NCBI GenBank assembly: GCA_964440935.1
Contig: CAYTTY010000004.1
Location: forward strand, 81,936 to 145,935
DNA from: WJJR01 sp964440935
GTDB lineage: Bacteria; Zixibacteria; MSB-5A5; WJJR01
Reading direction: 5' to 3'
Length of the DNA: 64,000 nucleotides
A program made the position numbers and the translations under genes. Below are positions 1 through 8,634 of the stretch, piece after piece. The notes below the pieces were generated by a model. It searched no databases and was not told where the DNA came from. It saw only the letters and a program-made list of their open reading frames with translations. Each line of letters starts with the position of its first letter. Position 1 is the first letter of the stretch.

Positions 1-131
1 ACCCAAAACGCCCACTTGGCGGGCTCACCGAACTGGGATTCGATCGCGGTATTGAGTCCGGCCAGTTGGCTCCACAGGTCGTTGATGAAGACCTGCACGG
101 TTCCGAGAATATAGGCGAGTAGTCCGGGCAT
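1..131 (-). CDS. Hypothetical protein, N-terminal fragment (cut by window edge)
   Basis: Only the first 43 or so codons are inside the window; the rest lies beyond position 1. Reading leftwards from ATG at 131-129 the protein begins MPGLLAYILGTVQVFINDLW, a hydrophobic start that could be a membrane or signal segment. The start codon overlaps the stop of the upstream small gene as TGATG, which supports both the start and translational coupling. I do not recognise the family from this fragment. Confidence 0.55.
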   Translation of the reverse strand, partial: MPGLLAYILGTVQVFINDLWSQLAGLNTAIESQFGEPAKWAFW

Positions 132-385
132 CAGGGCGCCGTGTCAACGTCGTGCGTATCGCACGGTGATTTGGTGTCAACGGGCTCGATGGTTAATGAC
201 GATTCGCCGACCTCGGAGAGCCCATTCATCCGGTCGGTGAGGAAGTTGCGGGAGGTGATCCACTTTTGTGACAGCCGCATGATTTCATCCTGGGTGGAAT
301 CATCCTCCCAGTCGACCACCAGGCTGTCGACGTGTTCGCCGTGGACCAGCAAGTTGTCCATCGTCAGAATGTAGCGGACCTTCAT
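131..385 (-). CDS. Small hypothetical protein (84 aa)
   Basis: An 84-residue acidic protein beginning MKVRYILTMDNLLVHGEHVD, with no recognisable domain, signal peptide or membrane segment. The longer in-frame ATG at 544 is not supported. The ATG at 385 has a good Shine-Dalgarno (GGGAGGGG about 6 nt upstream), so I place the start there. It is coupled by TGATG to the gene running off the left edge, so the two probably work together. Function unknown. Confidence 0.6.
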   Translation of the reverse strand: MKVRYILTMDNLLVHGEHVDSLVVDWEDDSTQDEIMRLSQKWITSRNFLTDRMNGLSEVGESSLTIEPVDTKSPCDTHDVDTAP

Positions 386-920
386 GGCGCGACCCCTCCC
401 GTCACAGGTGCGATGTGTCTTTGCCGAAGGGGTCAATTGCAACGCCAATGCCAACAGTCGCATTTCCTTGCGTTGCGTGCCGCTGTCCATTAGGGGCTTG
501 CTGTGCAAGACCTTAGCAGGGACCACGCGGTGCGAATTCTGCACATCCCAGACAATTTAACTCCGCTGGGCACGTCGATTGTTGGGTATGTCCCACAGTG
601 TGTTGCGGGGGTGCCAAGCGGGGGATTGGGAATAGAGTTGAATTCATTTCGGTCGGAAAATGGGGTGCAGCATCCTAATGGACGTATTGAAAGGGTCGTA
701 GACGTTTTGATTTTCTGCGTCGAAAGAAGGATCATTCGTAGGGGCGTACTGAGTACGCCCTGTGACCGTTATGGTTATGCGCAAAGGGCGTATTCAACAC
801 GCCCCTACGAGTACATTCAGATTCCGGTACTCACTCGTCCTGTCGTGATATCGAACCCATCCTAATCTATTCACTCCTTCGTCGTGAATGGACAAGGGGT
901 GGGGCACCCCAGCCGGACTC
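386..920. other. Intergenic region (535 bp)
   Basis: Upstream of the small minus-strand gene and downstream of the minus-strand Nudix gene. Short open frames exist on both strands, but none has a ribosome site or recognisable protein. The only structured feature I see is the palindromic element at 738-808. Confidence 0.6.
738..808. repeat. 71-bp palindromic GTAGGGGCG element, copy 1
   Basis: Begins GTAGGGGCGTACTGAGTACG and ends with an almost complementary arm finishing CGCCCCTAC, around an unpaired centre. A second copy of the same length and order lies at 28097-28167. Both arms contain the sub-palindrome GCGTACTGAGTACGC or a diverged partner. It is a REPIN/MITE-like dispersed element; no transposase is visible in the window. 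Confidence 0.8.
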
Positions 921-1493
921 TTACGCTCGAAACAGCGGATGCATCTCCGCAATCCGTTCATGCAATGTCGCCCGGTAGTGCAATCCACCGTTTTCGGTAT
1001 GGCGCATGATCTCCCCGAATGTCGGGAATTCCGGCGGTTCCGCCCAGCGGGACTCGCGGATTTCATCGTGGTCGGTGTGGGCGATCTCTGCCTGATCGGT
1101 GGTGGCGGTGAAGATGTGGGAATGCCACTCGATATCGCCGAGTGTCGATGACTGGAAGATCACATTGGTGCGCAACAGGTAATGACCGAGTGTGATGGGC
1201 AGTCCGGTTTCTTCGAACGCTTCACGCTGCGCGCCATCTTCAAGCGATTCCCCCGGCTTCAGTCCGCCCGACGGAGCACGGTACAGCCCTTCCGGGTAGA
1301 ACGGCTTCGCGATGACCGCAATGAGGCCATTGCGCTCGATGTAGAGCGTGATGTCGTGATGCCGTCCGTGTTTCTGGCTCCTGGTGATGATCCCGTGGTC
1401 GTGTTCGGTAATTGGTTGATGGTGGTTCCATTCGCGCGGGGTGCCGTAACGCTCTTCCCATGCGGCAATGGCCTCAGGCGGGATGAAGATCAC
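921..1493 (-). CDS. Nudix hydrolase
   Basis: A 190-aa protein with a full Nudix box at about residues 76-98: G-x5-E-x7-REAFEETGL, matching GX5EX7REUXEEXGU. Such enzymes hydrolyse nucleoside diphosphates linked to another moiety in the cytoplasm; the substrate cannot be told from the sequence. The N-terminal 50 residues precede the first Nudix strand and may shape substrate choice. The start is GTG at 1493-1491, overlapping the stop of the thioesterase gene as GTGA, so it is the last gene of a translationally coupled three-gene unit (peptidase, thioesterase, Nudix). A housekeeping or damage-cleaning role is possible but is inference. Confidence 0.88.
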   Translation of the reverse strand: MIFIPPEAIAAWEERYGTPREWNHHQPITEHDHGIITRSQKHGRHHDITLYIERNGLIAVIAKPFYPEGLYRAPSGGLKPGESLEDGAQREAFEETGLPITLGHYLLRTNVIFQSSTLGDIEWHSHIFTATTDQAEIAHTDHDEIRESRWAEPPEFPTFGEIMRHTENGGLHYRATLHERIAEMHPLFRA

Positions 1494-1969
1494 GACGAAA
1501 CCTTGCTGTCATCTGCTTTAGGTCGCAGGACGGCCATGGTAAACAGCCCGACACACGCCGGCTTGTTCACGCCCGCTTCCGTCACCGTTGCCTCAACCAC
1601 GGCGGTCCGTCCGCCCAAACGAATCACCCGTGCTACGGCGACTGCACGTTTCCTGGCCACCGGCTCCAGGAAATTGAATTTGAATTCAATCGTAACCACC
1701 TCGGTGCCAAGGGGCAGTATGGTCAAGCAGGCAAACGTCGCGGCCGTGTCGGCCAGTGATGACAGCGCGCCGCCATGGGCAACACCGAGATACTGACGAA
1801 TCTGCGGCTGAATTGGCATACTGACGGTCACCGTGCCTGATCCGATCTCATCGACCCGCATTTTCAATAGTTGCAGAAAGGGGACGTCGCGGAACCGTCT
1901 GCGGAATGCGCGCAATTGGGTCTTGGAGTGCGCGACCGGCTTGGTCTTACTGGTTCGCTTGCGCGGCAT
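1490..1969 (-). CDS. PaaI/YbaW-like hotdog-fold thioesterase
   Basis: A 159-aa protein with the hotdog thioesterase signature GVAHGGALSSLADTAATFA, whose HGG and downstream Asp are typical of PaaI-type acyl-CoA thioesterases. A late motif on conserved strands (VVEATVTEAG) also fits. The N-terminus is basic (MPRKRTSKTKP). An in-frame upstream ATG at 2104 would overlap the peptidase gene heavily. I choose ATG at 1969-1967, which overlaps the peptidase stop as TAATG. Expected reaction: hydrolysis of an acyl- or aryl-CoA to free acid and CoA in the cytoplasm; substrate unknown. It is the middle gene of a coupled trio. Confidence 0.88.
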   Translation of the reverse strand: MPRKRTSKTKPVAHSKTQLRAFRRRFRDVPFLQLLKMRVDEIGSGTVTVSMPIQPQIRQYLGVAHGGALSSLADTAATFACLTILPLGTEVVTIEFKFNFLEPVARKRAVAVARVIRLGGRTAVVEATVTEAGVNKPACVGLFTMAVLRPKADDSKVSS

Positions 1970-3159
1970 TACGCAACGACCTTGACCAATTCGGTTTGCA
2001 GGGGCAGCGTCGTGACAACCGCCTTCCCGTCCTGGATCAACACGTCGACTTCGAGCCGAATGCCAAAGTCCGGGAGATAGATTCCCGGTTCGACCGAGAA
2101 GCACATGCCGTCGGTCAGGCGTCGCTGATCCTGTGTTTCGAGATTGTCGATGTTCGGCCCGACACCGTGGACTTCGGTTCCGATCGAGTGGCCGGTGCGG
2201 TGGATGAAGTAGTCGCCGTACCCGGCATCGGTGATCACCTTGCGTGCGACATCATCGATTTCAAAGCCGCGGACGTCCCGACCTGACTCCAAGGTCTTGT
2301 TGGCAAAGGCGATGGCATCGTCGCGGGCTTTCTTCACGATCTCAAACACCTGCTGAACCTTGTCGGGGACGTTGGAGCCGGTGTAGCCCATCCAGGTAAT
2401 GTCGGCGTAGACCATATTCTCGGTTTTTTCGCGCGCCCAGATGTCGAGCAGGACAACCTGATCGGGTCCCATCAGCGCCGACTTTTCGGCGGTCGGTTCG
2501 TAATGAGGACTGCCGGCGTTGGCGTCGACAGCGCAAATCGGCCCGTCGTCGGTCTTCAGGCCGCACTTCTCGAACTCGTTGCGGATCCACGAGACCACGT
2601 CGAATTCGTTCAACGACTTGCCATCGCGGATCGCCTCCGCGATCAGCTTGAACGCCTTGTCCTTAATCTCACCGACGTGCTTATACGCGCGACGGTGCCC
2701 GGCAATCTGTTCCGGAGTCCAGCAGGCAAGGAAACGGGCGATAAGGTCGGCGGAGGTAACGATCTGTTTGTCCCATCCGCGCAGTTTCTCAATCAGCCCA
2801 GCGTCGACTTTCGCGACGTATGGAATCGCATTATCGGGGGAATACTCCATGGCGATTCGTTTGGCACCCGAGACAGTCTCTTTGAGTACGTCATCCTGCT
2901 CTTTCCAACTCAGGTAGTGACGTTTATCGCCGTCGAGGTGGGCAAACTGGTCGCCCTCCATACGGTGATGGATAAACACCGGTTTCCCCGATTGGGGGAT
3001 CCAGGCATACCAGCGGCGCGTGACAATTCCCCGCGGGCCAGCGATCTCCCGGGCGATCGAATTGGATCCGTGAAAGTCATACAGCAGCCAGCCATCGAGC
3101 GAATCATCGGTCAGCGCTTGTTGAATCTTGTCTGTCGATACGAGCATCGGTACGAGCAT
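1969..3159 (-). CDS. M24-family metallopeptidase (Xaa-Pro aminopeptidase type)
   Basis: A 396-aa protein with a two-domain M24 layout: a creatinase-like N-terminal domain (about 1-160) and a pita-bread catalytic domain. The five metal ligands are visible in LLDIWA (Asp), VYADITW (Asp), HRTGHSIG (His), SVEPGIY (Glu) and RLEVDV (Glu), so the enzyme looks active. The family removes N-terminal residues preceding proline from peptides, using two Mn or Co ions. Two in-frame upstream ATGs exist. The ATG at 3159 has AGGAG seven bases upstream and is preferred; an ATG four codons later is a minor alternative. It is the first gene of the coupled minus-strand unit and divergent from gatC. Confidence 0.93.
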   Translation of the reverse strand: MLVPMLVSTDKIQQALTDDSLDGWLLYDFHGSNSIAREIAGPRGIVTRRWYAWIPQSGKPVFIHHRMEGDQFAHLDGDKRHYLSWKEQDDVLKETVSGAKRIAMEYSPDNAIPYVAKVDAGLIEKLRGWDKQIVTSADLIARFLACWTPEQIAGHRRAYKHVGEIKDKAFKLIAEAIRDGKSLNEFDVVSWIRNEFEKCGLKTDDGPICAVDANAGSPHYEPTAEKSALMGPDQVVLLDIWAREKTENMVYADITWMGYTGSNVPDKVQQVFEIVKKARDDAIAFANKTLESGRDVRGFEIDDVARKVITDAGYGDYFIHRTGHSIGTEVHGVGPNIDNLETQDQRRLTDGMCFSVEPGIYLPDFGIRLEVDVLIQDGKAVVTTLPLQTELVKVVA

Positions 3160-3254
3160 CGGTCGTCTCCTCACATGAACTGACCAATCAATGGGAACGG
3201 GTGAATCGGAACAAGGGGCATCCACCCGAATCCGTCAATTCTCGACGGAGTTTG

Positions 3255-3283
3255 TTGACAATGCCTGGATGTGCGTTTATGAT
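3255..3283 (+). promoter_or_regulatory. Sigma70-type promoter for gatC and the KDO genes
   Basis: A perfect TTGACA (3255-3260), 17-bp spacer and TATGAT (3278-3283), placing transcription start near 3290, about 16 nt before the gatC ATG. It is one of the best promoter matches in the window. Confidence 0.8.
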
Positions 3284-3305
3284 CGCGTCGGCGGGATCTG
3301 AGATC

Positions 3306-3599
3306 ATGAGTATCACTTACGATGAAGTCATCCACACAGCGAAGCTGGCGCGGTTGCGTCTAACCGACGCCGAATTGGACCGGTTCAGCCACGAGTTGGC
3401 GCGCATCACTGAATACATGGACCAACTGAAAGAAGCGGTTGGCCAGCTCGGTAATGACGAAGTCCCGGCCGTTCGCACCGATAGTCGGATGACATTGCGA
3501 CCCGATAAGATTGAGCGGTGGTTCGATTCGTCGGTGGTATTGCGGGCGGCGCCCGATACCAAGGGTCATCTGTTCCGAGTCCCCAAAGTGATCGGATGA
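3306..3599 (+). CDS. gatC: Aspartyl/glutamyl-tRNA amidotransferase subunit C
   Basis: A 97-aa protein of normal GatC length, beginning MSITYDEVIHTAKLARLRLT and containing the ITEYMDQLKE helix typical of the family. GatC clamps GatA and GatB in the GatCAB complex that amidates Glu-tRNA(Gln) and Asp-tRNA(Asn). No gatA or gatB lies here, so the subunits are encoded apart. A longer frame from 3201 is open, but it begins upstream of the strong promoter at 3255-3283; the ATG at 3306 fits the family. The promoter's predicted start site leaves a 5' leader of only about 16 nt. It leads the KDO gene run. Confidence 0.93.
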   Translation: MSITYDEVIHTAKLARLRLTDAELDRFSHELARITEYMDQLKEAVGQLGNDEVPAVRTDSRMTLRPDKIERWFDSSVVLRAAPDTKGHLFRVPKVIG

Positions 3600-3665
3600 T
3601 CACCGACCCGTTTCCCTGTTACCGCCTGTCGAGACTTCACCTTTTCAACGAGCCGTGACTGCCCA

Positions 3666-4400
3666 ATGAACCCACACACCGTTTGCGGCATCATTCCGGC
3701 CCGCATTGGTTCCCAACGATTTCCCCGGAAGCCGTTGGCGGAGATCGCCGGACGTCCCTTGTTGGAATGGGTTGTTCGCGGGTGCACAAAATCGAAGACC
3801 GTTGGCCGGTGGATTGTCGCGACCGATGACCGGCGCATTGGTGCGCTCGCTCACAATCTCGGTGTCGAGGCAATCATCACACCGCGCACACTGAAGAGCG
3901 GTTCGGATCGTGTGGCATATGTCGCACGCGGGTTGAGTTCGAAGATCATCGTCAACTGGCAGGGGGATGAGTGGCTCCCCGACGGGCGGCCAATTGATCA
4001 GTTGGTCGACACGTTGCGACGCAACCGCCAGACCCATGTGGCCACGCTCGCGCGCCGATTGGATCCCGTTGAGGCAAAAAATCCGAATCGTGTAAAAGTT
4101 GTGCTTTCCTCGTCGAAGCATGCGTTGTACTTTTCGCGGGCGTCGATACCATACAGTCCCCATCGTTCGTCGCCCACATTGCTCCATGTCGGAGCGTATG
4201 CGTTTGAACGGCAGACATTATCGCAGTTTGCTTCGTGGCCGAAGACGCCCTTGGAACGCCGGGAGCAGCTTGAGCAATTGCGTTTACTGGAGCATGATGT
4301 GCCGATTGTTGTCACCATTTCGCGCGTGCAAACGTTCGGGGTTGACACACCGGCCGATGCCCGGTTATTGGAACGATATCTAAGACGAAGGCGCCAATAA
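3666..4400 (+). CDS. kdsB: 3-deoxy-manno-octulosonate cytidylyltransferase (CMP-KDO synthetase)
   Basis: A 244-aa protein that activates KDO with CTP to give CMP-KDO for transfer to lipid A. Family motifs are present in order: IPARIGSQRFPRKPL near the N-terminus (nucleotide binding), SGSDRVA, NWQGDEW (normally NVQGDEP, so the usual Pro is Trp here), FSRASIPY, HVGAYAFE, LEQLRLLEHDVPI and FGVDTPAD. Length is normal. The start has no strong ribosome site. The gene sits 18 bp before pyrG, which makes the CTP substrate, and is followed by the KDO biosynthesis genes, so the order mirrors the pathway. Confidence 0.95.
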   Translation: MNPHTVCGIIPARIGSQRFPRKPLAEIAGRPLLEWVVRGCTKSKTVGRWIVATDDRRIGALAHNLGVEAIITPRTLKSGSDRVAYVARGLSSKIIVNWQGDEWLPDGRPIDQLVDTLRRNRQTHVATLARRLDPVEAKNPNRVKVVLSSSKHALYFSRASIPYSPHRSSPTLLHVGAYAFERQTLSQFASWPKTPLERREQLEQLRLLEHDVPIVVTISRVQTFGVDTPADARLLERYLRRRRQ

Positions 4401-4418
4401 AAAGGGGAGGCACTCGAC

Positions 4419-6077
4419 GTGGCGGCTCACCAGTCAAAACACATTTTTGTAACGGGTGGGGTGGTATCCTCATTAGGAAAGGGTATCGCGTCGGCATCGA
4501 TTGGATTGCTGCTGAAACGGCGCGGCCTTACGGTCGGATTGCAAAAATTCGATCCGTACATTAATGTCGATCCCGGAACGATGAACCCGTTCCAACACGG
4601 CGAAGTGTTTGTCCTGGATGACGGCGCCGAAACCGATCTTGATCTGGGCCATTACGAACGGTTCCTGTCCGAGAATTTGACGCAGAAGAGCAATGTCACC
4701 ACCGGGCAGGTATACGAAACGGTCATCCAGCGGGAACGCCGCGGCGACTATCTCGGTGCGACCGTGCAAGTGATTCCCCACGTGACCAACGAAATCAAGT
4801 CGCGTCTGCGTCGCATCGAAAAGCACAATGGTCCACTCGATGTGGTGATTACCGAGATCGGTGGCACGGTCGGCGATATTGAATCGTTACCGTTTCTGGA
4901 GGCGATTCGCCAGATGCACCTCGAGTCGCCACCGCAGAGCACGCTGTTCATTCATCTGACATTGGTTCCATATATCAGCACCGCCGGCGAGCCGAAGACG
5001 AAGCCGACGCAGCATTCGGTCAAGGCGTTGCGCGAGATCGGGATTCAGCCACATATCCTGTTGTGCCGCACGCAATCGCCACTCGACGACGCTTTGCGCA
5101 GCAAGATCGGCTTATTCTGTAACGTGGCGGCCGAATCGGTATTCTCGGCCGTCGATGTGCCGTCGGTGTATGAAGTTCCGCTCCGCTATCGCGAGCAGAA
5201 GCTCGACGACGTGCTGTGCCGGATGCTGAATATCAGTGCCCCGCCACCGGAACTCGATGATTGGCAGGAGATAGTGAATCGCATTTCCAACCCGAGCCGT
5301 ACGGTGCGCATTGCGATTTGCGGGAAGTACGTTAATTTGAAGGACGCGTATAAGTCGATCCTCGAGGCGTTTGTCCATGCCGGCGTGGGCAACGATGCGC
5401 GCGTTGAGCTCGAATGGATTTCATCGGAGACCATCAAGAAGAATGGTGCCGAACGCTATCTCGACAATGTCGACGGCCTGTTGATCCCGGGCGGGTTCGG
5501 CGAGCGCGGCGTGGAAGGCAAAATCGAAGCGATTCACTTCGTCCGCGAACACGGGATACCGTTCTTCGGCATCTGCTTGGGGATGCAGTGCGCGGTGATC
5601 GAGTTTGCCCGCAATGTGTGCGGGTTGGACAATGCGCAATCGACCGAGTTCAATCGCGAGGCCGAACATCCGGTTATCACGCTGCTCTCCGAGCAACGCG
5701 AGATTGTCAACATGGGCGGTACTATGCGCCTGGGTGCGTACCCGTGTGTTCTGGCCGATGGCAGCAAGTCGAACCGTGCCTACGGGGAATCGCAAGTCTC
5801 CGAGCGGCATCGTCATCGCTACGAATTCAACAACAACTACCGTGACCACCTATTCAATTCCGGCATGACTCCGGCCGGGTTGTCGCCGGATGGCGCCCTC
5901 GTGGAGATCGTTGAGATTCCTTCGCATCCGTGGTTTGTTGGGGTGCAATTCCATCCGGAGCTGAAATCCCGTCCGACCAACCCCCATCCGCTGTTCCGGG
6001 ACTTCGTGGCCGCTGCGGTGCGGTTTCGCGAGTCGCGGCAGGCCTCGACGATGGTGCCGTCGAAGTCGTCGGGTTGA
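4419..6077 (+). CDS. pyrG: CTP synthase
   Basis: A 552-aa protein, full family length. It converts UTP to CTP using ATP and glutamine. The synthetase domain opens with KHIFVTGGVVSSLGKG and contains GGTVGDIES at about residue 148. The class I glutamine amidotransferase domain has GGFGERG, the nucleophile cysteine in FFGICLGMQ (C386) and the His-Glu pair in GVQFHPE near the C-terminus, so both half-reactions look intact. Translation starts at GTG 4419 behind GGGGAGG eight bases upstream. The pyrG-kdsA adjacency is common in bacteria and links CTP supply to CMP-KDO formation. Confidence 0.97.
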   Translation: MAAHQSKHIFVTGGVVSSLGKGIASASIGLLLKRRGLTVGLQKFDPYINVDPGTMNPFQHGEVFVLDDGAETDLDLGHYERFLSENLTQKSNVTTGQVYETVIQRERRGDYLGATVQVIPHVTNEIKSRLRRIEKHNGPLDVVITEIGGTVGDIESLPFLEAIRQMHLESPPQSTLFIHLTLVPYISTAGEPKTKPTQHSVKALREIGIQPHILLCRTQSPLDDALRSKIGLFCNVAAESVFSAVDVPSVYEVPLRYREQKLDDVLCRMLNISAPPPELDDWQEIVNRISNPSRTVRIAICGKYVNLKDAYKSILEAFVHAGVGNDARVELEWISSETIKKNGAERYLDNVDGLLIPGGFGERGVEGKIEAIHFVREHGIPFFGICLGMQCAVIEFARNVCGLDNAQSTEFNREAEHPVITLLSEQREIVNMGGTMRLGAYPCVLADGSKSNRAYGESQVSERHRHRYEFNNNYRDHLFNSGMTPAGLSPDGALVEIVEIPSHPWFVGVQFHPELKSRPTNPHPLFRDFVAAAVRFRESRQASTMVPSKSSG

Positions 6078-6138
6078 AGGCCTGAGCCCTTCAGGGGACG
6101 TTAGTGGACGGGGCTGAGGCCCCAGTTGAACCAGCCCA

Positions 6139-6192
6139 TTGGATTTACCCCATTCTGCCGTATATTCCAGATTCGGTCAGAAACCGAATCTG
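6139..6192 (+). promoter_or_regulatory. Putative kdsA promoter with a perfect hairpin at the start site
   Basis: A weak -35 (TTGGAT, 6139-6144), 16-bp spacer and TATATT (6161-6166) are followed one base later by a perfect inverted repeat: CAGATTCGGT (6168-6177), CAGAA loop, ACCGAATCTG (6183-6192). The repeat ends 7 nt before the kdsA ATG at 6200. It could be an operator over the start site or an RNA hairpin next to the ribosome site. The repeat is certain; its role is inference. Confidence 0.5.
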
Positions 6193-6199
6193 ACGAGCG

Positions 6200-7066
6200 A
6201 TGCCTATGACGACTCCGGTACAAGCGGTGCGACCATTCCCAATCGGCGATCTCACGATCGGTGGCCCCGATTTGCTGTGGATTATGGGCCCGTGCCTTTT
6301 GGAGTCAGAGGATATGGCGCTCCGCGTGGCGCAACGGCTGGCCGATGAGGCCGCCAAGTCGAAGCGGCAGATCGTTTTCAAAGGATCGTTCGATAAGGCC
6401 AACCGGATGAGTGGCGACTCCCCGCGGGGGCATGGAATCGAGGAGGGAATGAAGATCCTCGGACGGGTGAAAGCCGAGACCGGTCTGCCCGTGACGACCG
6501 ATATCCATCACCCGGAAGATGCGCCGAGCGTCGCCGCTGTGGTCGACTTACTGCAAATTCCGGCCTTTCTGTGCAGACAGACTGATCTGGTCGTCGCGGC
6601 CGCCAAGACGATGAAAGCGGTGAATATCAAGAAGGGCCAGTTCCTCTCACCTCGGAATATGGAGCATGTTGCTTCCAAGGCGGTCGGTGCGGGGAATGCC
6701 GACGTGATTCTCACCGAACGCGGGACCACATTCGGTTATGGCGATTTGGTGGTCGACTGCCGGTCGCTGCCGATCATGCGGCGGACCGGATTTCCGGTCT
6801 GTTTCGATGCCTCGCACTCGGTGCAGTCTCCGGGTGCCGGAGGCGGCCGCTCCGGCGGACAGCGCGAGTTCCTGCTGCCGCTGATTCGTGCGGCGCTGGC
6901 GGTCGGTGTCGATGCGATCTTTTGTGAAGTGCATCCCGATCCACGCCATGCGGCCAGTGATCGGGAAACACAGTGGCCGCTGGATCAGATTGATGATGTC
7001 TTCCGCAATGCCGATCCGTTGGAAGAGCATCGTCGCAGCATATTGGAGTTTGAGGGTGCCCACTAG
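6200..7066 (+). CDS. kdsA: 3-deoxy-8-phosphooctulonate synthase (KDO-8-P synthase), metal-dependent type
   Basis: A 288-aa protein that condenses arabinose 5-phosphate with PEP to KDO 8-phosphate. Signature stretches are FKGSFDKANRMSG, LQIPAFLCRQTDL, KKGQFLSP, ERGTTFGYG, VDCRSLPIM and EVHPDP. The metal ligands of the metal-dependent class are all present: Cys32 in GPCLLES, His in DASHSVQ, Glu in CEVHP and Asp in AASDRET. The metal-independent E. coli type has Asn instead of that Cys. ATG 6200 has only a weak ribosome site; an alternative ATG is two codons on. Its end overlaps the kdsC start, so the two are coupled. Confidence 0.96.
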   Translation: MPMTTPVQAVRPFPIGDLTIGGPDLLWIMGPCLLESEDMALRVAQRLADEAAKSKRQIVFKGSFDKANRMSGDSPRGHGIEEGMKILGRVKAETGLPVTTDIHHPEDAPSVAAVVDLLQIPAFLCRQTDLVVAAAKTMKAVNIKKGQFLSPRNMEHVASKAVGAGNADVILTERGTTFGYGDLVVDCRSLPIMRRTGFPVCFDASHSVQSPGAGGGRSGGQREFLLPLIRAALAVGVDAIFCEVHPDPRHAASDRETQWPLDQIDDVFRNADPLEEHRRSILEFEGAH

Positions 7067-7628
7067 GCGGAAACCGTCGAAAGCGCGTTTGGCGCGCATC
7101 GAGATGATCATTTTCGATTTCGATGGTGTGCTGACCGACAACTATGTCTTTGTCGGGGAGAATGGCGAGCGATACAAACGATTCTGGGTACCCGACGGTG
7201 TCGGCGTCTATCTTGGCCATCGCGCCAAGATGAAGTTCGCGATCATCACCGGCAATTCCGACAAGTCCACCGTGCATCGCGCCAAGCATCTGCGCATTGA
7301 TGAAGTCTACCAGACAATTTACGATAAGGGTGTCGCATACGAAGAACTGAAGCGGAAGCATGGCCTCACCGATGACCAGTGTTTGTTCATTGGCGACGAT
7401 CTTCCCGACCGTCCGATCTTCGAACACGTTGGCATCGGCGTTGCTCCGGTCGACGCGCACCCGGACATCCGCAAGTTAGCGCATTGGGTGGGGACGTCAC
7501 CGAGCGGACGCGGCATTGTCCGTGAAGCGATCGATGCTGTGCTCGATGCTCGTGGTTTTCAGTGGCCCCAATCGGATGGGGATTCTGATGGAACCAAACG
7601 CCGAAAAACTCGCCGACGCCAAAAGTAG
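7056..7628 (+). CDS. kdsC: KDO-8-phosphate phosphatase (HAD superfamily)
   Basis: A 190-aa HAD phosphatase that releases KDO from KDO 8-phosphate. HAD motif I is DFDGVLTDN at about residue 20, with the nucleophile and acid/base Asp both present. Motif II is IITGNS and motif IV is IGDDLPD. The lack of a cap domain fits the tetrameric C0 class. The open frame extends upstream inside kdsA, but GTG at 7056 has GGAG seven to ten bases upstream and gives the usual family length, so I use it. It overlaps kdsA by 11 bp. An internal ATG at 7104 would delete the residues before motif I and is less likely. Confidence 0.92.
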   Translation: MPTRRKPSKARLARIEMIIFDFDGVLTDNYVFVGENGERYKRFWVPDGVGVYLGHRAKMKFAIITGNSDKSTVHRAKHLRIDEVYQTIYDKGVAYEELKRKHGLTDDQCLFIGDDLPDRPIFEHVGIGVAPVDAHPDIRKLAHWVGTSPSGRGIVREAIDAVLDARGFQWPQSDGDSDGTKRRKTRRRQK

Positions 7629-8631
7629 CGCCACCGATTCTCTGATGGATTCGCCCTTGGGAGACCGTTCTCGTCGTTGCCGGATTGCCCGCGACGTCAT
7701 CGTGTGCGAAGCCGACGCGGTCGCGGCCCTGGCCGACCGTTTGGATCATCGCTTTGATGCCGCGGTCGAACTGCTGCTGCGACTGAAGGGGCGGTGCATT
7801 GTGACGGGTATTGGCAAGTCGGGTCTGATCGGCCAGAAGATTGCCGCGACGTTGTCGTCGACCGGTACGCCGGCCTTTTTCCTGCATCCGGCTGAGGCGG
7901 GGCATGGCGATTTGGGTGTGGTCGGCGATGGTGATGTCGTGCTGGCGATTTCCAAATCGGGTGCGGGCGATGAAATCGGTGATCTCCTCCCGGCTTTTAA
8001 GCGGCTTAATACACCGATTATCCTGATCACAGGAAAAACTGACGGCGAATTGGCGCGTCGCGCGGATATTATTCTCGACGCATCTGTTAAGAGTGAAGCC
8101 GAACCGAATGATCTGGTCCCGACGTGTTCCACGACGGCGGCATTGGCTCTCGGCGATGCGTTGGCCGTGACCTTGCTGTCGGAGCGGGGTTTTACACCGG
8201 AGCAGTTTGCGCGATTGCATCCAAAAGGGGCGTTGGGGCGTCGGCTCTTGCTGACCGTTGGCGATCTGATGCACACCGGTGACCAAATGCCGTTGGTCAA
8301 AGAGGATGCAAGCTTCCGTGATGTCCTTGTCGAGATGACTCGCAAACGCCTCGGTACGGCAGGTGTGGTTGACGACGACGGTCGGCTAATCGGCATTTTC
8401 ACCGATGGTGACCTGCGCCGGCAGACCGAAAGACGTACCGATTTGTTCTCACTCAGCGCTGCCGATTTGATGACCCAAAACCCGAAGACGATCGCCGTCT
8501 CTGAATTGGTCGTCAGTGCGGTGGCGCGGATGGAAGATCACAAGATCACCACATTATTCGTGGTCGATGACGAGCATTACCCCAAGGGAATTATCCATCT
8601 GCACGATATTCTTTCCACAGGCACGGTATAA
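7588..8631 (+). CDS. kdsD: Arabinose-5-phosphate isomerase (KdsD/KpsF family)
   Basis: A 347-aa SIS-plus-CBS enzyme that converts ribulose 5-phosphate to arabinose 5-phosphate, the first step of KDO synthesis. The SIS domain carries VTGIGKSGLIG, STGTPAFFLHPAEAGHGDLG, SKSGAGDE and PTCSTTAALALGDALA. A linker (LHPKGALGRRL) leads to two CBS domains ending FVVDDEHYPKGIIHLHDIL. The start is uncertain: ATG 7588 has GGATGGGG upstream and overlaps kdsC by 41 bp, while ATG 7645 lies after the kdsC stop and would give 328 aa, exactly the E. coli KdsD length as I recall it. Either way the active-site regions are complete. Confidence 0.94.
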   Translation: MEPNAEKLADAKSSATDSLMDSPLGDRSRRCRIARDVIVCEADAVAALADRLDHRFDAAVELLLRLKGRCIVTGIGKSGLIGQKIAATLSSTGTPAFFLHPAEAGHGDLGVVGDGDVVLAISKSGAGDEIGDLLPAFKRLNTPIILITGKTDGELARRADIILDASVKSEAEPNDLVPTCSTTAALALGDALAVTLLSERGFTPEQFARLHPKGALGRRLLLTVGDLMHTGDQMPLVKEDASFRDVLVEMTRKRLGTAGVVDDDGRLIGIFTDGDLRRQTERRTDLFSLSAADLMTQNPKTIAVSELVVSAVARMEDHKITTLFVVDDEHYPKGIIHLHDILSTGTV

Positions 8632-8634
8632 TCC

